From: Taishania sp965247975
GTDB lineage: Bacteria; Bacteroidota; Bacteroidia; Flavobacteriales_D; Crocinitomicaceae
Length of the DNA stretch: 64,000 nucleotides
Assembly: GCA_965247975.1 (NCBI GenBank)
Contig: OZ252050.1
Location: 682,001 to 746,000, forward strand
Direction: 5' to 3'
Part shown: piece by piece, positions 24,171 through 32,974 of the stretch
Layout of the letters: each line of letters opens with the position of its first letter
Numbering within the stretch: the stretch's first letter is position 1
Position numbers and translations under genes: made by a program
Notes under the pieces: generated by a model
What the model was told of the DNA's origin: nothing
Seen by the model: only the letters and a program-made list of their open reading frames with translations
The model's database searches: none

Positions 24171-24878
24171 ATGGAAAGTACATTAGATATTCTAATAAAA
24201 TCAATTTTCTCAGAAAATATGATTTTTGCCTTCTTCTTAGGCATGTGTTCTTATTTAGCAGTATCAAAAACTGTTAAAACTGCTGTAGGTTTAGGTGCGG
24301 CAGTGATTTTTGTATTGACGGTTACAGTTCCAGTAAACTGGCTTTTGGAGAATTATATTTTGAAAGCTGGAGCCTTGGAATGGTTAGGGCCTGAATACGC
24401 AGAACTTGATTTAAGTTTCTTAGCATTTATCATGTTTATTGCGGTTGTTGCATCTATCGTTCAGTTGGTAGAAATGCTCGTAGAAAAATTTGCACCATCG
24501 CTTTATGGAGCTTTGGGAATCTTTTTGCCTTTGATCGCTGTGAACTGTTCCATTTTAGGAGGTGCGCTTTTCATGCAAGAAAGACAATATTCTACCATTC
24601 TAGATGCCACTGCATTTGCGTTTGGATCAGGAGTTGGTTGGTTTTTAGCAATCGTTGCAATTGCTGCAATTCGCGAAAAAATGAGGTATTCTCATGTACC
24701 TGCGCCTCTAAAAGGATTGGGAATTACATTTATCGTTACAGGTTTAATGGGTATGGCTTTTATGAGTTTTATGGGAATTAAATATGGAAAAGAAGTGAAA
24801 AAGGAAACAAAAACAGCAACGGTTACCTCTTCAGTCCAAAAAACTCAAATTACAAATCGCACTAATAGTCAAAAATAA
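24171..24878 (+). CDS. nqrE: Na+-translocating NADH:quinone reductase subunit E
   Basis: NqrE is the six-helix partner of NqrD. SIFSENMIFAFFLGMCSYLA carries the first Cys, and LPLIAVNCSILGGALFMQER the second; both match the paired Cys of the membrane iron site. The protein has 235 residues, with about 25 polar extra residues at the C-terminus (rich in Lys, Thr, Ser) compared with the usual length near 200. Its TAA stop shares a base with the nqrF start. Confidence 0.95.
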   Translation: MESTLDILIKSIFSENMIFAFFLGMCSYLAVSKTVKTAVGLGAAVIFVLTVTVPVNWLLENYILKAGALEWLGPEYAELDLSFLAFIMFIAVVASIVQLVEMLVEKFAPSLYGALGIFLPLIAVNCSILGGALFMQERQYSTILDATAFAFGSGVGWFLAIVAIAAIREKMRYSHVPAPLKGLGITFIVTGLMGMAFMSFMGIKYGKEVKKETKTATVTSSVQKTQITNRTNSQK

Positions 24879-26173
24879 TGGGACAAGTATTATTAATTAC
24901 CTTAATTGCATTTTTAGCAGTCTTATTATTGCTAACAGCAATGCTCGTTTTTGTAAAAGCGAAAATTACTCCAAAAGGAAAAATTAAAATTGACATCAAC
25001 GATGGTGAACGTATCATCGAAGTTGATGGTGGAGGAACTTTATTGAGCACTTTGAGTAATGCCGGTATTTTCTTGCCTTCAGCGTGTGGTGGTGGTGGAA
25101 CATGTATTCAATGTACTTGCCATGTACTTGAAGGTGGCGGTGGAATTCTGCCCACAGAAGAACCACATTTCTCTCGTAAAGAAATTGCAGAGCATAAACG
25201 CCTTGGTTGCCAGGTGAAAGTAAAGGAAAACATGAAAATTCATGTTGAAGAAGAGGTGCTTGGAATCAAAGAATGGGAAGCGACTGTTGTTTCAAATTAC
25301 AACGTAGCAACATTTATTAAAGAATTTATTGTGGAGCTACCGGAAGACATGGATTACAAAGCTGGTGGTTATATTCAAATTAAAATACCAGTGTGTGAAG
25401 TAAAATATTCAGAAATGGATATTGCAGCGCATCCACAAGATCATCCAGGTGAACCAGATAAATTCCGTAAACATTGGGATAAATTTGGCATGTGGACCTT
25501 GGTAATGAAAAATGAAGAGGAAGTAGTTCGTGCATATTCCATGGCTTCTTACCCTGCGGAAGGTCGACGCGTAATGTTAAATGTACGTATTGCCACTCCA
25601 CCTTGGGATAGAAATAGAAACGGCTGGATGCAAGTAAATCCTGGAATCGCTTCGTCTTATATCTTTAATTTAAAAGAAGGCGATAAAGCGATTATTTCTG
25701 GACCTTATGGAGAATTTTTCATCAACCACTCAGATGCAGAAATGCTTTACATCGGTGGTGGTGCTGGAATGGCTCCAATGCGATCTCATTTATATGAATT
25801 GTTTAAAACGATCAAGACGAATCGTAAGGTAACTTATTGGTATGGTGGTCGTTCGAAAGAAGAGCTTTTCTATATTCACTACTTTAGAGATTTGGAAAAA
25901 GATTTCCCGAATTTCAAGTTTTACATGGTGCTTTCTGAACCATTAGAAGAAGACAATTGGAAAGTGAAAGCGGATATGGAATCGGATGGAGATGGTTTTG
26001 TTGGATTTGTGCATCAAGCTGTAATTGATCAATATTTATCAAAACATGAAGCTCCTGAAGATATCGAATTTTATTTCTGTGGACCTCCAATGATGAACAA
26101 TGCCGTTACTAAAATGTGCGACGAGTGGGGAGTACCTGCTGAAAATGTTCGTTTTGACGATTTTGGAGGGTAG
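24878..26173 (+). CDS. nqrF: Na+-translocating NADH:quinone reductase subunit F
   Basis: NqrF is the NADH-oxidising entry subunit. It has one N-terminal membrane helix (about 4-26), a 2Fe-2S ferredoxin domain with Cys70, Cys76, Cys79 and Cys111, an FAD domain (RAYSMASYP) and an NADH domain (GGGAGMAPMRSHL, FCGPPMM). The Cys positions coincide with those I recall for the Vibrio enzyme. The last gene of a complete six-gene operon, it is followed 49 bases later by a terminator. The full set supports sodium-based respiration in this organism. Confidence 0.96.
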   Translation: MGQVLLITLIAFLAVLLLLTAMLVFVKAKITPKGKIKIDINDGERIIEVDGGGTLLSTLSNAGIFLPSACGGGGTCIQCTCHVLEGGGGILPTEEPHFSRKEIAEHKRLGCQVKVKENMKIHVEEEVLGIKEWEATVVSNYNVATFIKEFIVELPEDMDYKAGGYIQIKIPVCEVKYSEMDIAAHPQDHPGEPDKFRKHWDKFGMWTLVMKNEEEVVRAYSMASYPAEGRRVMLNVRIATPPWDRNRNGWMQVNPGIASSYIFNLKEGDKAIISGPYGEFFINHSDAEMLYIGGGAGMAPMRSHLYELFKTIKTNRKVTYWYGGRSKEELFYIHYFRDLEKDFPNFKFYMVLSEPLEEDNWKVKADMESDGDGFVGFVHQAVIDQYLSKHEAPEDIEFYFCGPPMMNNAVTKMCDEWGVPAENVRFDDFGG

Positions 26174-26222
26174 TTTTATCTGATTCTTTGATTCTTTAGA
26201 ATAGGATTAAGTATATTAAAGA

Positions 26223-26267
26223 CTTGATTTTGGGTGAATAAATGTTCATTCGAAATCAAGTTTTTTT
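26223..26267 (+). terminator. Rho-independent terminator of the nqr operon
   Basis: CTTGATTT (26223-26230) pairs with AAATCAAG (26253-26260), extended inside by GAAT/ATTC. A run of seven T follows. It lies 49 bases after the nqrF stop. Confidence 0.7.
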
Positions 26268-26442
26268 ATTTAACCTAATTCAGTTTATATTGGTCTACCA
26301 TTTGTTTTCCATCTTAAATCCTCCTTAAGATGTGTTAAAGTTCTGTTAGTAAATTTGTTCCACAACTTTTTTTGTCTTAAATTTCCATTACAAACGTTTT
26401 GATGGCATACGTTTTGATAGTTGTTTTAAAAAAATTAGTACC

Positions 26443-28194
26443 ATGAAATTAATTTACTCCATTTTCGCAGTTTTGTTTTGCTCTTTGTTTTCTTTTGGTC
26501 AAGTGGCGCAAGATGAGCAAATTCTTAAAGAATTAACTGATTGGGATCCCGTTCGAGGAGCTTGGCTCGCTGAAAGCATGGATGCCATTGTGAATGATAA
26601 ACCAATTCCAGACCGCACATTTCCGGAGCAATTTACACCTGCTGAAATGTTCGCTACGGTTCCGCCTAGCCGACAACAGAATATTCGTGGGCGAATTGAA
26701 CAAAATCGTCAGAATGCACCAACGCAAAATAGACTGTCTTGGGACAGAGCAAATAATTTTGTTTCTAGACCAAATTGTCAATTGACTTCAGCTAGAACCT
26801 ATGGAGATCCACATATCACAACATTTGATGGAAAAAGCTTTTCGTTTCAAACAGTTGGTGAATTTGTTTTGGCAAAATCTTCTGACGGAAAGTTTGAAGT
26901 TCAATCACGTCAACGAGCACAATCTGATCAAATTTCGGTTAATACTGCTGTTGCGATGAATGTTCATGGCGATCGTGTTGCGATTTACGCAATGAATCAT
27001 CCTGACAATAACACAGCTACTCCTGTTCGATTCAACGGAATGCCAGTTTATTTGAACAACGATTTTTACTATTTGCCAAACGGCGGAACCATTGAAAACT
27101 CTGGCAGATCATACATTGTAACTTGGCCAACTGGCGAAAAGGTGCAAGCAAGAATGACAAATTCTGGAAGAATGAGTTTCATGGATTTATCGGTTAATGT
27201 TTTTCCTTGTTCGTCTTCATTTGATGGAGTAATGGGAAATGCAAATGGAAATTCCATGGATGATTTTGGTGATCGTGGAGATATGTTGGCATCCTCAACA
27301 ATTTTTGAACCTTTTGGAAACCAAACTTTTGGACGAAGCAATGCAAATCTGCAACGCGAACATTTATCGTTCTTAGCAAATGACTTTGGACGCAGATACC
27401 GAGTTACCCAAACAAGTTCTTTATTTGATTATGGTTTTGGTGAAAGCACTTGGACATACACGGATGAATCTTTTCCGAGAGTTCATTTGACCTTAGATGA
27501 TTTAAATCAAAATGATCGTGACAACGCACGTCGCATCTGCGAGCAACAAGGAATTTCTCGCGAAGAAATGGCTGGATGTGTTTTCGATGTTGGTCACGCA
27601 AATATTCAACCAACTCCAAGACCGGTGATCGTGGATCGTACCAATGGACGTGAATTGAAACCTGTTGTTGAACCTCGACCAAATGTTAATCGTCCGACCG
27701 ATTCAAATGGCAGACCTATTATTCAAGATGGAGGCTCAAGACCTATCGTCGTTGGAGAGCCTGTTCCTGGTTCACGTCCAAATCCTGTTGTTGATCCATC
27801 GATGCGTCAAAATCCAGATAAAGGTGATGGACAAGTTATCATCAATGGAAGACCTGTTGCGGAGCCAACGGACAAACCAATTGTAAAACCTCAACCAGAG
27901 CGTGGTGTGCATCCAAATGCTGGAAAAGAGGAAAAACCAGCTCCACAACCAATTTTTAAACCGTCTCAAAACGAAGAAGTTGTGCCGGAAAGAAAACCAG
28001 AGCCAGTGCGCCAAACGGAGGATAGGACTCCAAAACCAGTTCCAGCTCCTCAACCAGCTCCAAGACCCGCACCCGCACCTGCTCCAAAACCTGCACCAGC
28101 GCCAGCACCAAAAGTGGAAGTAAAGCCAGCTCCAGCTCCTGCGAAGGCTCCATCTCCGGCTCCAGCGCCATCTCCTTCAAAAGGCAAAAGATAA
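26443..28194 (+). CDS. Secreted von Willebrand type D domain protein with Pro/Ala-rich tail
   Basis: A signal peptide (1-20, ending SFGQ) leads a 583-residue protein. A von Willebrand factor type D domain begins at GDPHITTFDG (121-130) and runs to about residue 290, with the Cys and VMGNANGN segment typical of vWD. The region beyond about 395 is low complexity, with many Pro, Arg, Asn and finally PAP/KPA repeats. Such tails are often cell-wall or surface spacers. No sorting domain or lipobox is seen. The protein is probably exported and structural or adhesive. It stands alone between two terminators. Confidence 0.78.
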   Translation: MKLIYSIFAVLFCSLFSFGQVAQDEQILKELTDWDPVRGAWLAESMDAIVNDKPIPDRTFPEQFTPAEMFATVPPSRQQNIRGRIEQNRQNAPTQNRLSWDRANNFVSRPNCQLTSARTYGDPHITTFDGKSFSFQTVGEFVLAKSSDGKFEVQSRQRAQSDQISVNTAVAMNVHGDRVAIYAMNHPDNNTATPVRFNGMPVYLNNDFYYLPNGGTIENSGRSYIVTWPTGEKVQARMTNSGRMSFMDLSVNVFPCSSSFDGVMGNANGNSMDDFGDRGDMLASSTIFEPFGNQTFGRSNANLQREHLSFLANDFGRRYRVTQTSSLFDYGFGESTWTYTDESFPRVHLTLDDLNQNDRDNARRICEQQGISREEMAGCVFDVGHANIQPTPRPVIVDRTNGRELKPVVEPRPNVNRPTDSNGRPIIQDGGSRPIVVGEPVPGSRPNPVVDPSMRQNPDKGDGQVIINGRPVAEPTDKPIVKPQPERGVHPNAGKEEKPAPQPIFKPSQNEEVVPERKPEPVRQTEDRTPKPVPAPQPAPRPAPAPAPKPAPAPAPKVEVKPAPAPAKAPSPAPAPSPSKGKR

Positions 28195-28223
28195 ATTTTT
28201 AAATCTATAAATACGTTTGATTT

Positions 28224-28252
28224 CCCTCTTCAATTCGAAGAGGGATTTTTTT
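28224..28252 (+). terminator. Rho-independent terminator
   Basis: CCCTCTTC (28224-28231) and GAAGAGGG (28237-28244) form a perfect 8-bp stem, followed by ATTTTTTT. It ends the vWD-protein transcript. Confidence 0.85.
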
Positions 28253-28310
28253 GTGCGTAATTTAAAATTCATTGAACTAAGTCAAGTACCAAAGCAAAAC
28301 TAATTTCATT

Positions 28311-28880
28311 TTTGACTCGTCGCATACTTACCACATGTATCAAGTAGTTACAGTCAAAAAATTTGATAATCAAGTGATTAATTAAAACATTAAGAAGTGA
28401 AGGGAAATAAGGGTATTTGATTGATTTGTCTCTATGCTTCATGCGAGATCATTAAGAACGCCGGCGGCGTTGTGAGAAAGACATTCGATGCGCGAAATGC
28501 TACAAGTATTTTTCAGGCAAATCTTAAAAAACCGCGAGGTTGGTCCTTAATTTTACAACGACTGCGCAACTAGAAATTCAAATCCATAGTTGAATAATTA
28601 CATTGGGTTATTAGTTTAAATCTCTTTATGTCCTAAACGCCTTAATGTTTAAAATTCAAATTAATCAGCTAGGGAATGATTTAGTGGTAAATTTGCGACG
28701 ATTCAATTTCATTTTCTTTTTTTGCTAAACCAGATCAATCTGTTGTTTTTTTGACCCATAATAAACGCGAATGTTACATTTGTGGAACTTTTTGTTGCGT
28801 AAAAAGACGAGAATTTATTTAAGTATTAAAAAAAATTAAATTCCAAGTAGGGGTCATTTACTTTTCAATTGTCTATAAGA
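28311..28880 (+). repeat. Paralogous noncoding region, copy A (upstream of the ECF sigma operon)
   Basis: Blocks of this intergenic DNA recur in the same order upstream of the TonB-receptor gene (copy B, 32388-32957). Examples are ACTCGTC then ACTTACCACA, AAAACATTAAG then TGAAGGGAAATAAGGG, CTTAAAAAACCGC, and GGTAAAT then ACGATTCAA. The coding sequences that follow are unrelated. The block may be a long shared regulatory region or encode a structured RNA. No ORF is shared. Confidence 0.65.
28848..28874 (+). promoter_or_regulatory. Putative ECF-type promoter of the sigma/anti-sigma operon
   Basis: TAGGGGT (28848-28854) is followed after exactly 16 bases by GTCT (28871-28874). The same pair with the same spacing lies upstream of the TonB-receptor gene (32922-32948). 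GTC-like -10 elements and spacers of about 16 bases are usual for ECF sigma promoters, so the sigma encoded here may read both. Confidence 0.45.
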
Positions 28881-28906
28881 AAAACAGAAGCATATAGAGA
28901 GACATA

Positions 28907-29461
28907 ATGGGTTTACAAATTGCATTGAATTATGAACAAATTGATCAGACTTTCCGCGAGCAGTATGAAGGTTTGGGAAGATATGCCTATTCAATTCTCA
29001 AAAACCAAGATGCAGCCGAAGATGTAGTTCAAAAGTTATTTACGACCATCTGGGAAAAGCGAAATGAATTGGAAATCTATGATTTAAATGCGTATTTGTA
29101 TCGGTCAGTGTACAATTTGAGTTTGAATGAGCTTAAAAGTTTAAAAAGAACCCAATTTAGCGATTCGATTTCTGAAAAGGCAGATCTTCAGCACAGCGAC
29201 AAAACCAATCATTCTTTATTGCGCGAAGAATTGGAACACCAAATTGAAGATGCCATGGATAAATTGCCCGAAAAATGTGGAGAAGTGTTTCGCCTGAGCA
29301 GGTTGGAAGAATTGTCGTATCGTGAAATTTCGGACAGATTGAATATTTCAATTAAAACAGTCGAAAACCACATGGGTAAAGCATTAAAAATGATGCGAAA
29401 CGAATTAAAAGACTATGTAGCTGACATTTTATTAATTCTATTATTTCTCAAAGGATGGTAA
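28907..29461 (+). CDS. RNA polymerase ECF-type sigma-70 factor
   Basis: The 184-residue protein has region 2 (about 15-80; YAYSILKNQDAAEDVVQKLF for core binding and -10 reading) and region 4 (about 125-175; LPEKCGEVFRLSRLEELSYREIS with the helix-turn-helix for -35 reading). It fits the Bacteroidota ECF family paired with FecR anti-sigma factors. The stop overlaps the start of the anti-sigma gene by seven bases. Activity is presumably released by a surface signal passed through the FecR protein. Confidence 0.92.
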   Translation: MGLQIALNYEQIDQTFREQYEGLGRYAYSILKNQDAAEDVVQKLFTTIWEKRNELEIYDLNAYLYRSVYNLSLNELKSLKRTQFSDSISEKADLQHSDKTNHSLLREELEHQIEDAMDKLPEKCGEVFRLSRLEELSYREISDRLNISIKTVENHMGKALKMMRNELKDYVADILLILLFLKGW

Positions 29462-30462
29462 CTCAAAATAACGACATAGAAGCATTGATCGCTGTCTTTT
29501 TAAGTGGAGAAGCAACGCCTGAACAAGCAATCGAAGTACAGGAATTCATTCAAAAATCTCCAGAAAATAAAAAGTACTTTTTGGAACTTGAAAAAACGTA
29601 TTCCTTAACACATTCAAAGGACACATTTGACCCAAAATCAAAAAATAAAGTTTGGAACGCTATCACTAATTCAACGGATATTAGAAAAGCAAAAGTGATT
29701 CGATTTCCACGGATGAAATGGATTTATGCGGCTGCTTCGCTATTGATTTTTGGAACTGTAGCAACCTATTTCTTGATCACAAATCATGGAATAAAACCAA
29801 AAATAAGCAAGAGAAATAATGCAAAAGGTGTCATTGAAAATCAGGTAATATTGGCGAAAAAACATGATAAAAATGTAACTCTTTTGGACAAATCCATTGT
29901 GAAACTAGCCAAAGGAAGTGAACTTCATTTAGACAAAGATTTTGATGTGAAAAATCGTCATTTGAGTTTAACAGGAAGCGCCGAATTTAAAGTAGTTCAT
30001 AATGAAAAGAAGCCTTTTGTTGTTTCGGTTGGAAAGTTGAAAATTGTGGATATTGGAACCATCTTTCGGGTTGAATCAAATGCTGATACTGTGAAAATTG
30101 TGGTGGATGAAGGCAAAGTGGAACTACGTTTGAATAATTCAATCATAAACATGTCAGCTGGAGATAGTGCATTTTATGTGATTAAATCAGATTTTATTGG
30201 ACGCTATGAAACCAAAAAACAACGCAAGGACAAAGTGTTTGAATTTGATGGGACAAGTTTGAAAGAAGTAACTGAAATTTTAAGCGATTTTTTTGAAAAG
30301 GAAATTATAATTAAAAACAAAGAAATTGAAGATTGCCCTTTGACAGTGAGGTTTAAAAATGAAGACCTTATTACGATTCTTGATTTGATCAAAGAATTGA
30401 TGGATATCAAAGTTGTTAAAAATAATCATGTAATTGAATTGTATGGGAAAGGGTGCAACTAA
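29455..30462 (+). CDS. FecR-family anti-sigma factor
   Basis: The 335-residue protein has a cytosolic N-terminal part (1-85) for sigma binding, one transmembrane helix (about 88-108), a periplasmic FecR domain (about 125-240) and a C-terminal DUF4974/STN-like domain (about 258-330). It would hold the ECF sigma at the membrane and receive a signal in the periplasm from an STN-bearing outer-membrane protein. Such a partner is encoded directly downstream. It overlaps the sigma gene by seven bases, and the next gene starts inside its end. Confidence 0.9.
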   Translation: MVTQNNDIEALIAVFLSGEATPEQAIEVQEFIQKSPENKKYFLELEKTYSLTHSKDTFDPKSKNKVWNAITNSTDIRKAKVIRFPRMKWIYAAASLLIFGTVATYFLITNHGIKPKISKRNNAKGVIENQVILAKKHDKNVTLLDKSIVKLAKGSELHLDKDFDVKNRHLSLTGSAEFKVVHNEKKPFVVSVGKLKIVDIGTIFRVESNADTVKIVVDEGKVELRLNNSIINMSAGDSAFYVIKSDFIGRYETKKQRKDKVFEFDGTSLKEVTEILSDFFEKEIIIKNKEIEDCPLTVRFKNEDLITILDLIKELMDIKVVKNNHVIELYGKGCN

Positions 30463-32242
30463 TCTTCTTTTGTGTTTTTTATTCTTAATAATGAACGGTT
30501 ATGTTGCTCATGGTCAGCAAGTAATACCTCCGTTGGAACGCAAAGTTACATTGTCTTTTAATGCCATTCCTTTGAAAGAGGCGCTTGGTCAAATCGAAAC
30601 GATTGGCAATTTTTCATTCGCCTATAAAACTGGAATTTTTGATGAAAAAATGGTTGTCAATCGTTCTTACTTGGACAAAACAGTACGCGAAGTGCTTGAT
30701 GATATTTTTCAGGGTTCCATTCTATTAACGGGCAAAGGGAATTACATTTTACTAAAAGCGAATCCTAAAAAAGAAAGTAACGAATTGATCATCGAAGGAT
30801 ACGTGATTAATGCTATAACCAATGAGAAAATTTCATTTGCAACCATTTATGAAACACAAACATTATCCTCAGCAGTCTCGGATGAATATGGTCACTACAT
30901 CCTGAAATTAGAAGCGAAGCATCAGTCTTTTATTCAAGTGAAAAAGGCCGATTTTTTAGATACAAATTTTGTTTTCATTCCAAGTGAATCTAGGGTTGTT
31001 AATGTTTTTCTGAAACCAAAACAAATCGAAAAGGATACTGTTGTGCCTTCAACAACGATAGATTCCATAAATTATAAAGATAGATTTGCACGTTTAAAAT
31101 GGTTGAAATTTTCGCCAGAAAGAAAGGCTAACTTGTCTAATTTCAGGGAATTGATGCGTCAAAAAGCACAATTTTCGGTGGTGCCAACAATTGGTACACA
31201 TGGACGATTGAGCAACGCAACATCCGTAAATTATTCAATAAATTTATTTGGAGGAGTTGTTGGAGCTGTTCGAACTTTTGAATTTGCGAGTCTGTTCAAT
31301 ATCGATGTAGATTCGGTGAAATATGCCCAAATTGCTGGGTTATTCAATGTTGTTGGAGGCAATCAAAAAGGCGTGCAAATTGGTGGTTTGTTTAATTCTA
31401 ACTTATCAAATTTTAAAGGTGTTCAGCTAGGCGGTGTTTCAAATTGGGTGGCAAAATCATTCTATGGTGTTCAAATTGGTGGAGTACTTAATGTGAATCA
31501 AGCAAAATCGGAAGGTGTTCAACTTGCTGGAATAACCAATTTGACAAGGGAATCGTCCAAAGTTGTGCAAATAGGGGGAATTTACAATCAGGTAGGACGA
31601 AATAGTTCAGGTGTTCAAATTTCTGGTCTTGCGAATTATGCACCTTCGCATTTTAAAGGAATTCAATTATCAGGCTTAATAAATGTGGCCGATACCATGA
31701 AGGGAGTACAGCTTGGATTCATTAATTATTCAAAACACTTGCAAGGAATTCCTATAGGATTTCTTTCCGTTTCAAAGTCAGGAATTCATCAGCTAGAAAT
31801 TGCGACAACAGAGTCTTTTCCAATTCAAGTCGGATTTAGAACGGGTGTCAATGCATTTTATAACAATTTGTTTATTAGCGGTAAGTTCACGTCCAATCAA
31901 TCCATCGTTGGTTTAGGTTATGGCATTGGAAGTTCGTTTCGACTGAAGAATGATCGAAATCGCATTTGTTTTGACTTACAAAGCATTTATCTAGCGAATT
32001 CAAGTAATTTCAATGAAAACTACTTGCACAAAATGATGGTAACGTATCATTTTCAATGGAAAAAGAACTTGGGAATTGCCATTGGCCCAAGCTTTAATTT
32101 CTTAGAAATCAAAGATCTTCAGGCAAATTCATCCGAAAATTTAAGAAGTATTTCACCGTATTCCATTTACGAAAAAACGTCAAATGCAGGTCGATTCAGC
32201 CAGTTTTGGATTGGTGGATTTTTAGCTTTGCGATTGTTTTAG
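30443..32242 (+). CDS. STN-domain outer-membrane protein with GVQIGG repeats
   Basis: From ATG 30443 the 599-residue protein has a signal peptide (1-24), an STN (secretin/TonB short N-terminal) domain (about 36-108), a CarboxypepD_reg-like beta domain (about 115-192), and ten tandem repeats of about 19 residues between 294 and 445. The repeat core is GVQ(I/L)(G/A/S)G followed by hydrophobic residues and N. The C-terminal third looks like beta strands and ends in an aromatic residue (LALRLF), as outer-membrane barrels do. There is no TonB plug. The repeats recall the LA_2272-type surface repeats of Leptospira; that likeness is from memory. It overlaps the fecR-type gene and probably passes its signal to it. 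Confidence 0.75.
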   Translation: MGKGATNLLLCFLFLIMNGYVAHGQQVIPPLERKVTLSFNAIPLKEALGQIETIGNFSFAYKTGIFDEKMVVNRSYLDKTVREVLDDIFQGSILLTGKGNYILLKANPKKESNELIIEGYVINAITNEKISFATIYETQTLSSAVSDEYGHYILKLEAKHQSFIQVKKADFLDTNFVFIPSESRVVNVFLKPKQIEKDTVVPSTTIDSINYKDRFARLKWLKFSPERKANLSNFRELMRQKAQFSVVPTIGTHGRLSNATSVNYSINLFGGVVGAVRTFEFASLFNIDVDSVKYAQIAGLFNVVGGNQKGVQIGGLFNSNLSNFKGVQLGGVSNWVAKSFYGVQIGGVLNVNQAKSEGVQLAGITNLTRESSKVVQIGGIYNQVGRNSSGVQISGLANYAPSHFKGIQLSGLINVADTMKGVQLGFINYSKHLQGIPIGFLSVSKSGIHQLEIATTESFPIQVGFRTGVNAFYNNLFISGKFTSNQSIVGLGYGIGSSFRLKNDRNRICFDLQSIYLANSSNFNENYLHKMMVTYHFQWKKNLGIAIGPSFNFLEIKDLQANSSENLRSISPYSIYEKTSNAGRFSQFWIGGFLALRLF

Positions 32243-32387
32243 TTCATTTTTTTTGATTATCCGCATGTTTACCTCTTTTCAGCAAAACGCGAAATCCAAG
32301 TGAATTTAACGTAAAAAATGAGGGTTTTTGACTTCAAAATCGCGCAAAAATTGGTGTAGGGTACAGAAGCGGATAATCAAAAAAGAA

Positions 32388-32957
32388 TTTTTAACTCGTC
32401 TCTAACTTACCACAAGATTCAAGTTTAAATAAATGCACATTAAAATCAACGAATTATTTAAAACATTAAGTAATGAAGGGAAATAAGGGGTTGTGTTTGA
32501 CATGGTGTGGATAATTTAGGTCACCTGCGGTGTTAAGAGAAAGCTGTTTTTAGCTAACTTAAATAGAAAAATAACCGAAATGACTATTTAACCTGTATGA
32601 GCTTCTTAAAAAACCGCAAGTTTTGCCCTTCATTTTTGCACGGACAACATTGTTGGAAGTTTAAAACCTTTGGTGAATTATTATTTGGGGTTATTAAGAT
32701 AAATCTCTTTATAATCTTCACTTAATGTTAAAAATTCAAATATATCAAGATTGTACGTTGTTTGTTGTTACCTCTATTTTTTTTCAAACACTAGGGAGTG
32801 TGAAAATCAGGTTTTATTGTATCTGTTGTTGTTATAAGTTCAACGATAATTTCGAATGAAACGGATCTAGGTAAAATTGGTGGTAAATGAGCAACGATTC
32901 AAAAATATTTTTTTCAAAGAATAGGGGTAAGGTGAGTTTGAATTGTCTTTCAATAAA
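32388..32957 (+). repeat. Paralogous noncoding region, copy B (upstream of the TonB receptor)
   Basis: Copy B matches copy A (28311-28880) in a series of blocks in the same order, including the promoter-like pair at its right end. An additional AT-rich stretch separates blocks at about 32770-32870. No terminator for the preceding STN-repeat gene is evident, and no gene is found in the 732-base gap. Confidence 0.65.
32922..32948 (+). promoter_or_regulatory. Putative ECF-type promoter of the TonB receptor gene
   Basis: TAGGGGT (32922-32928), 16 bases, GTCT (32945-32948) repeats the pair found before the sigma operon. The ATG lies 27 bases on. Confidence 0.45.
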
Positions 32958-32974
32958 GTATTTATTAAAGGACA

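Noticed and set aside
27950..28194. Repetitive proline codons at the end of the vWD protein as a DNA tandem repeat
   Set aside because: The repetition follows from a Pro/Ala-rich protein tail, and the unit length varies.
30443..32242. Call as TonB-dependent receptor on the basis of STN and carboxypeptidase-like domains
   Set aside because: No plug motif is present and the centre is made of GVQIGG repeats; the length is also too short for plug plus 22-strand barrel.
32471..32515. Micro-ORF MKGNKGLCLTWCG in copy B of the shared noncoding region
   Set aside because: In copy A the matching frame starts with GTG and stops after seven codons, so only the nucleotide sequence is shared, not a peptide.
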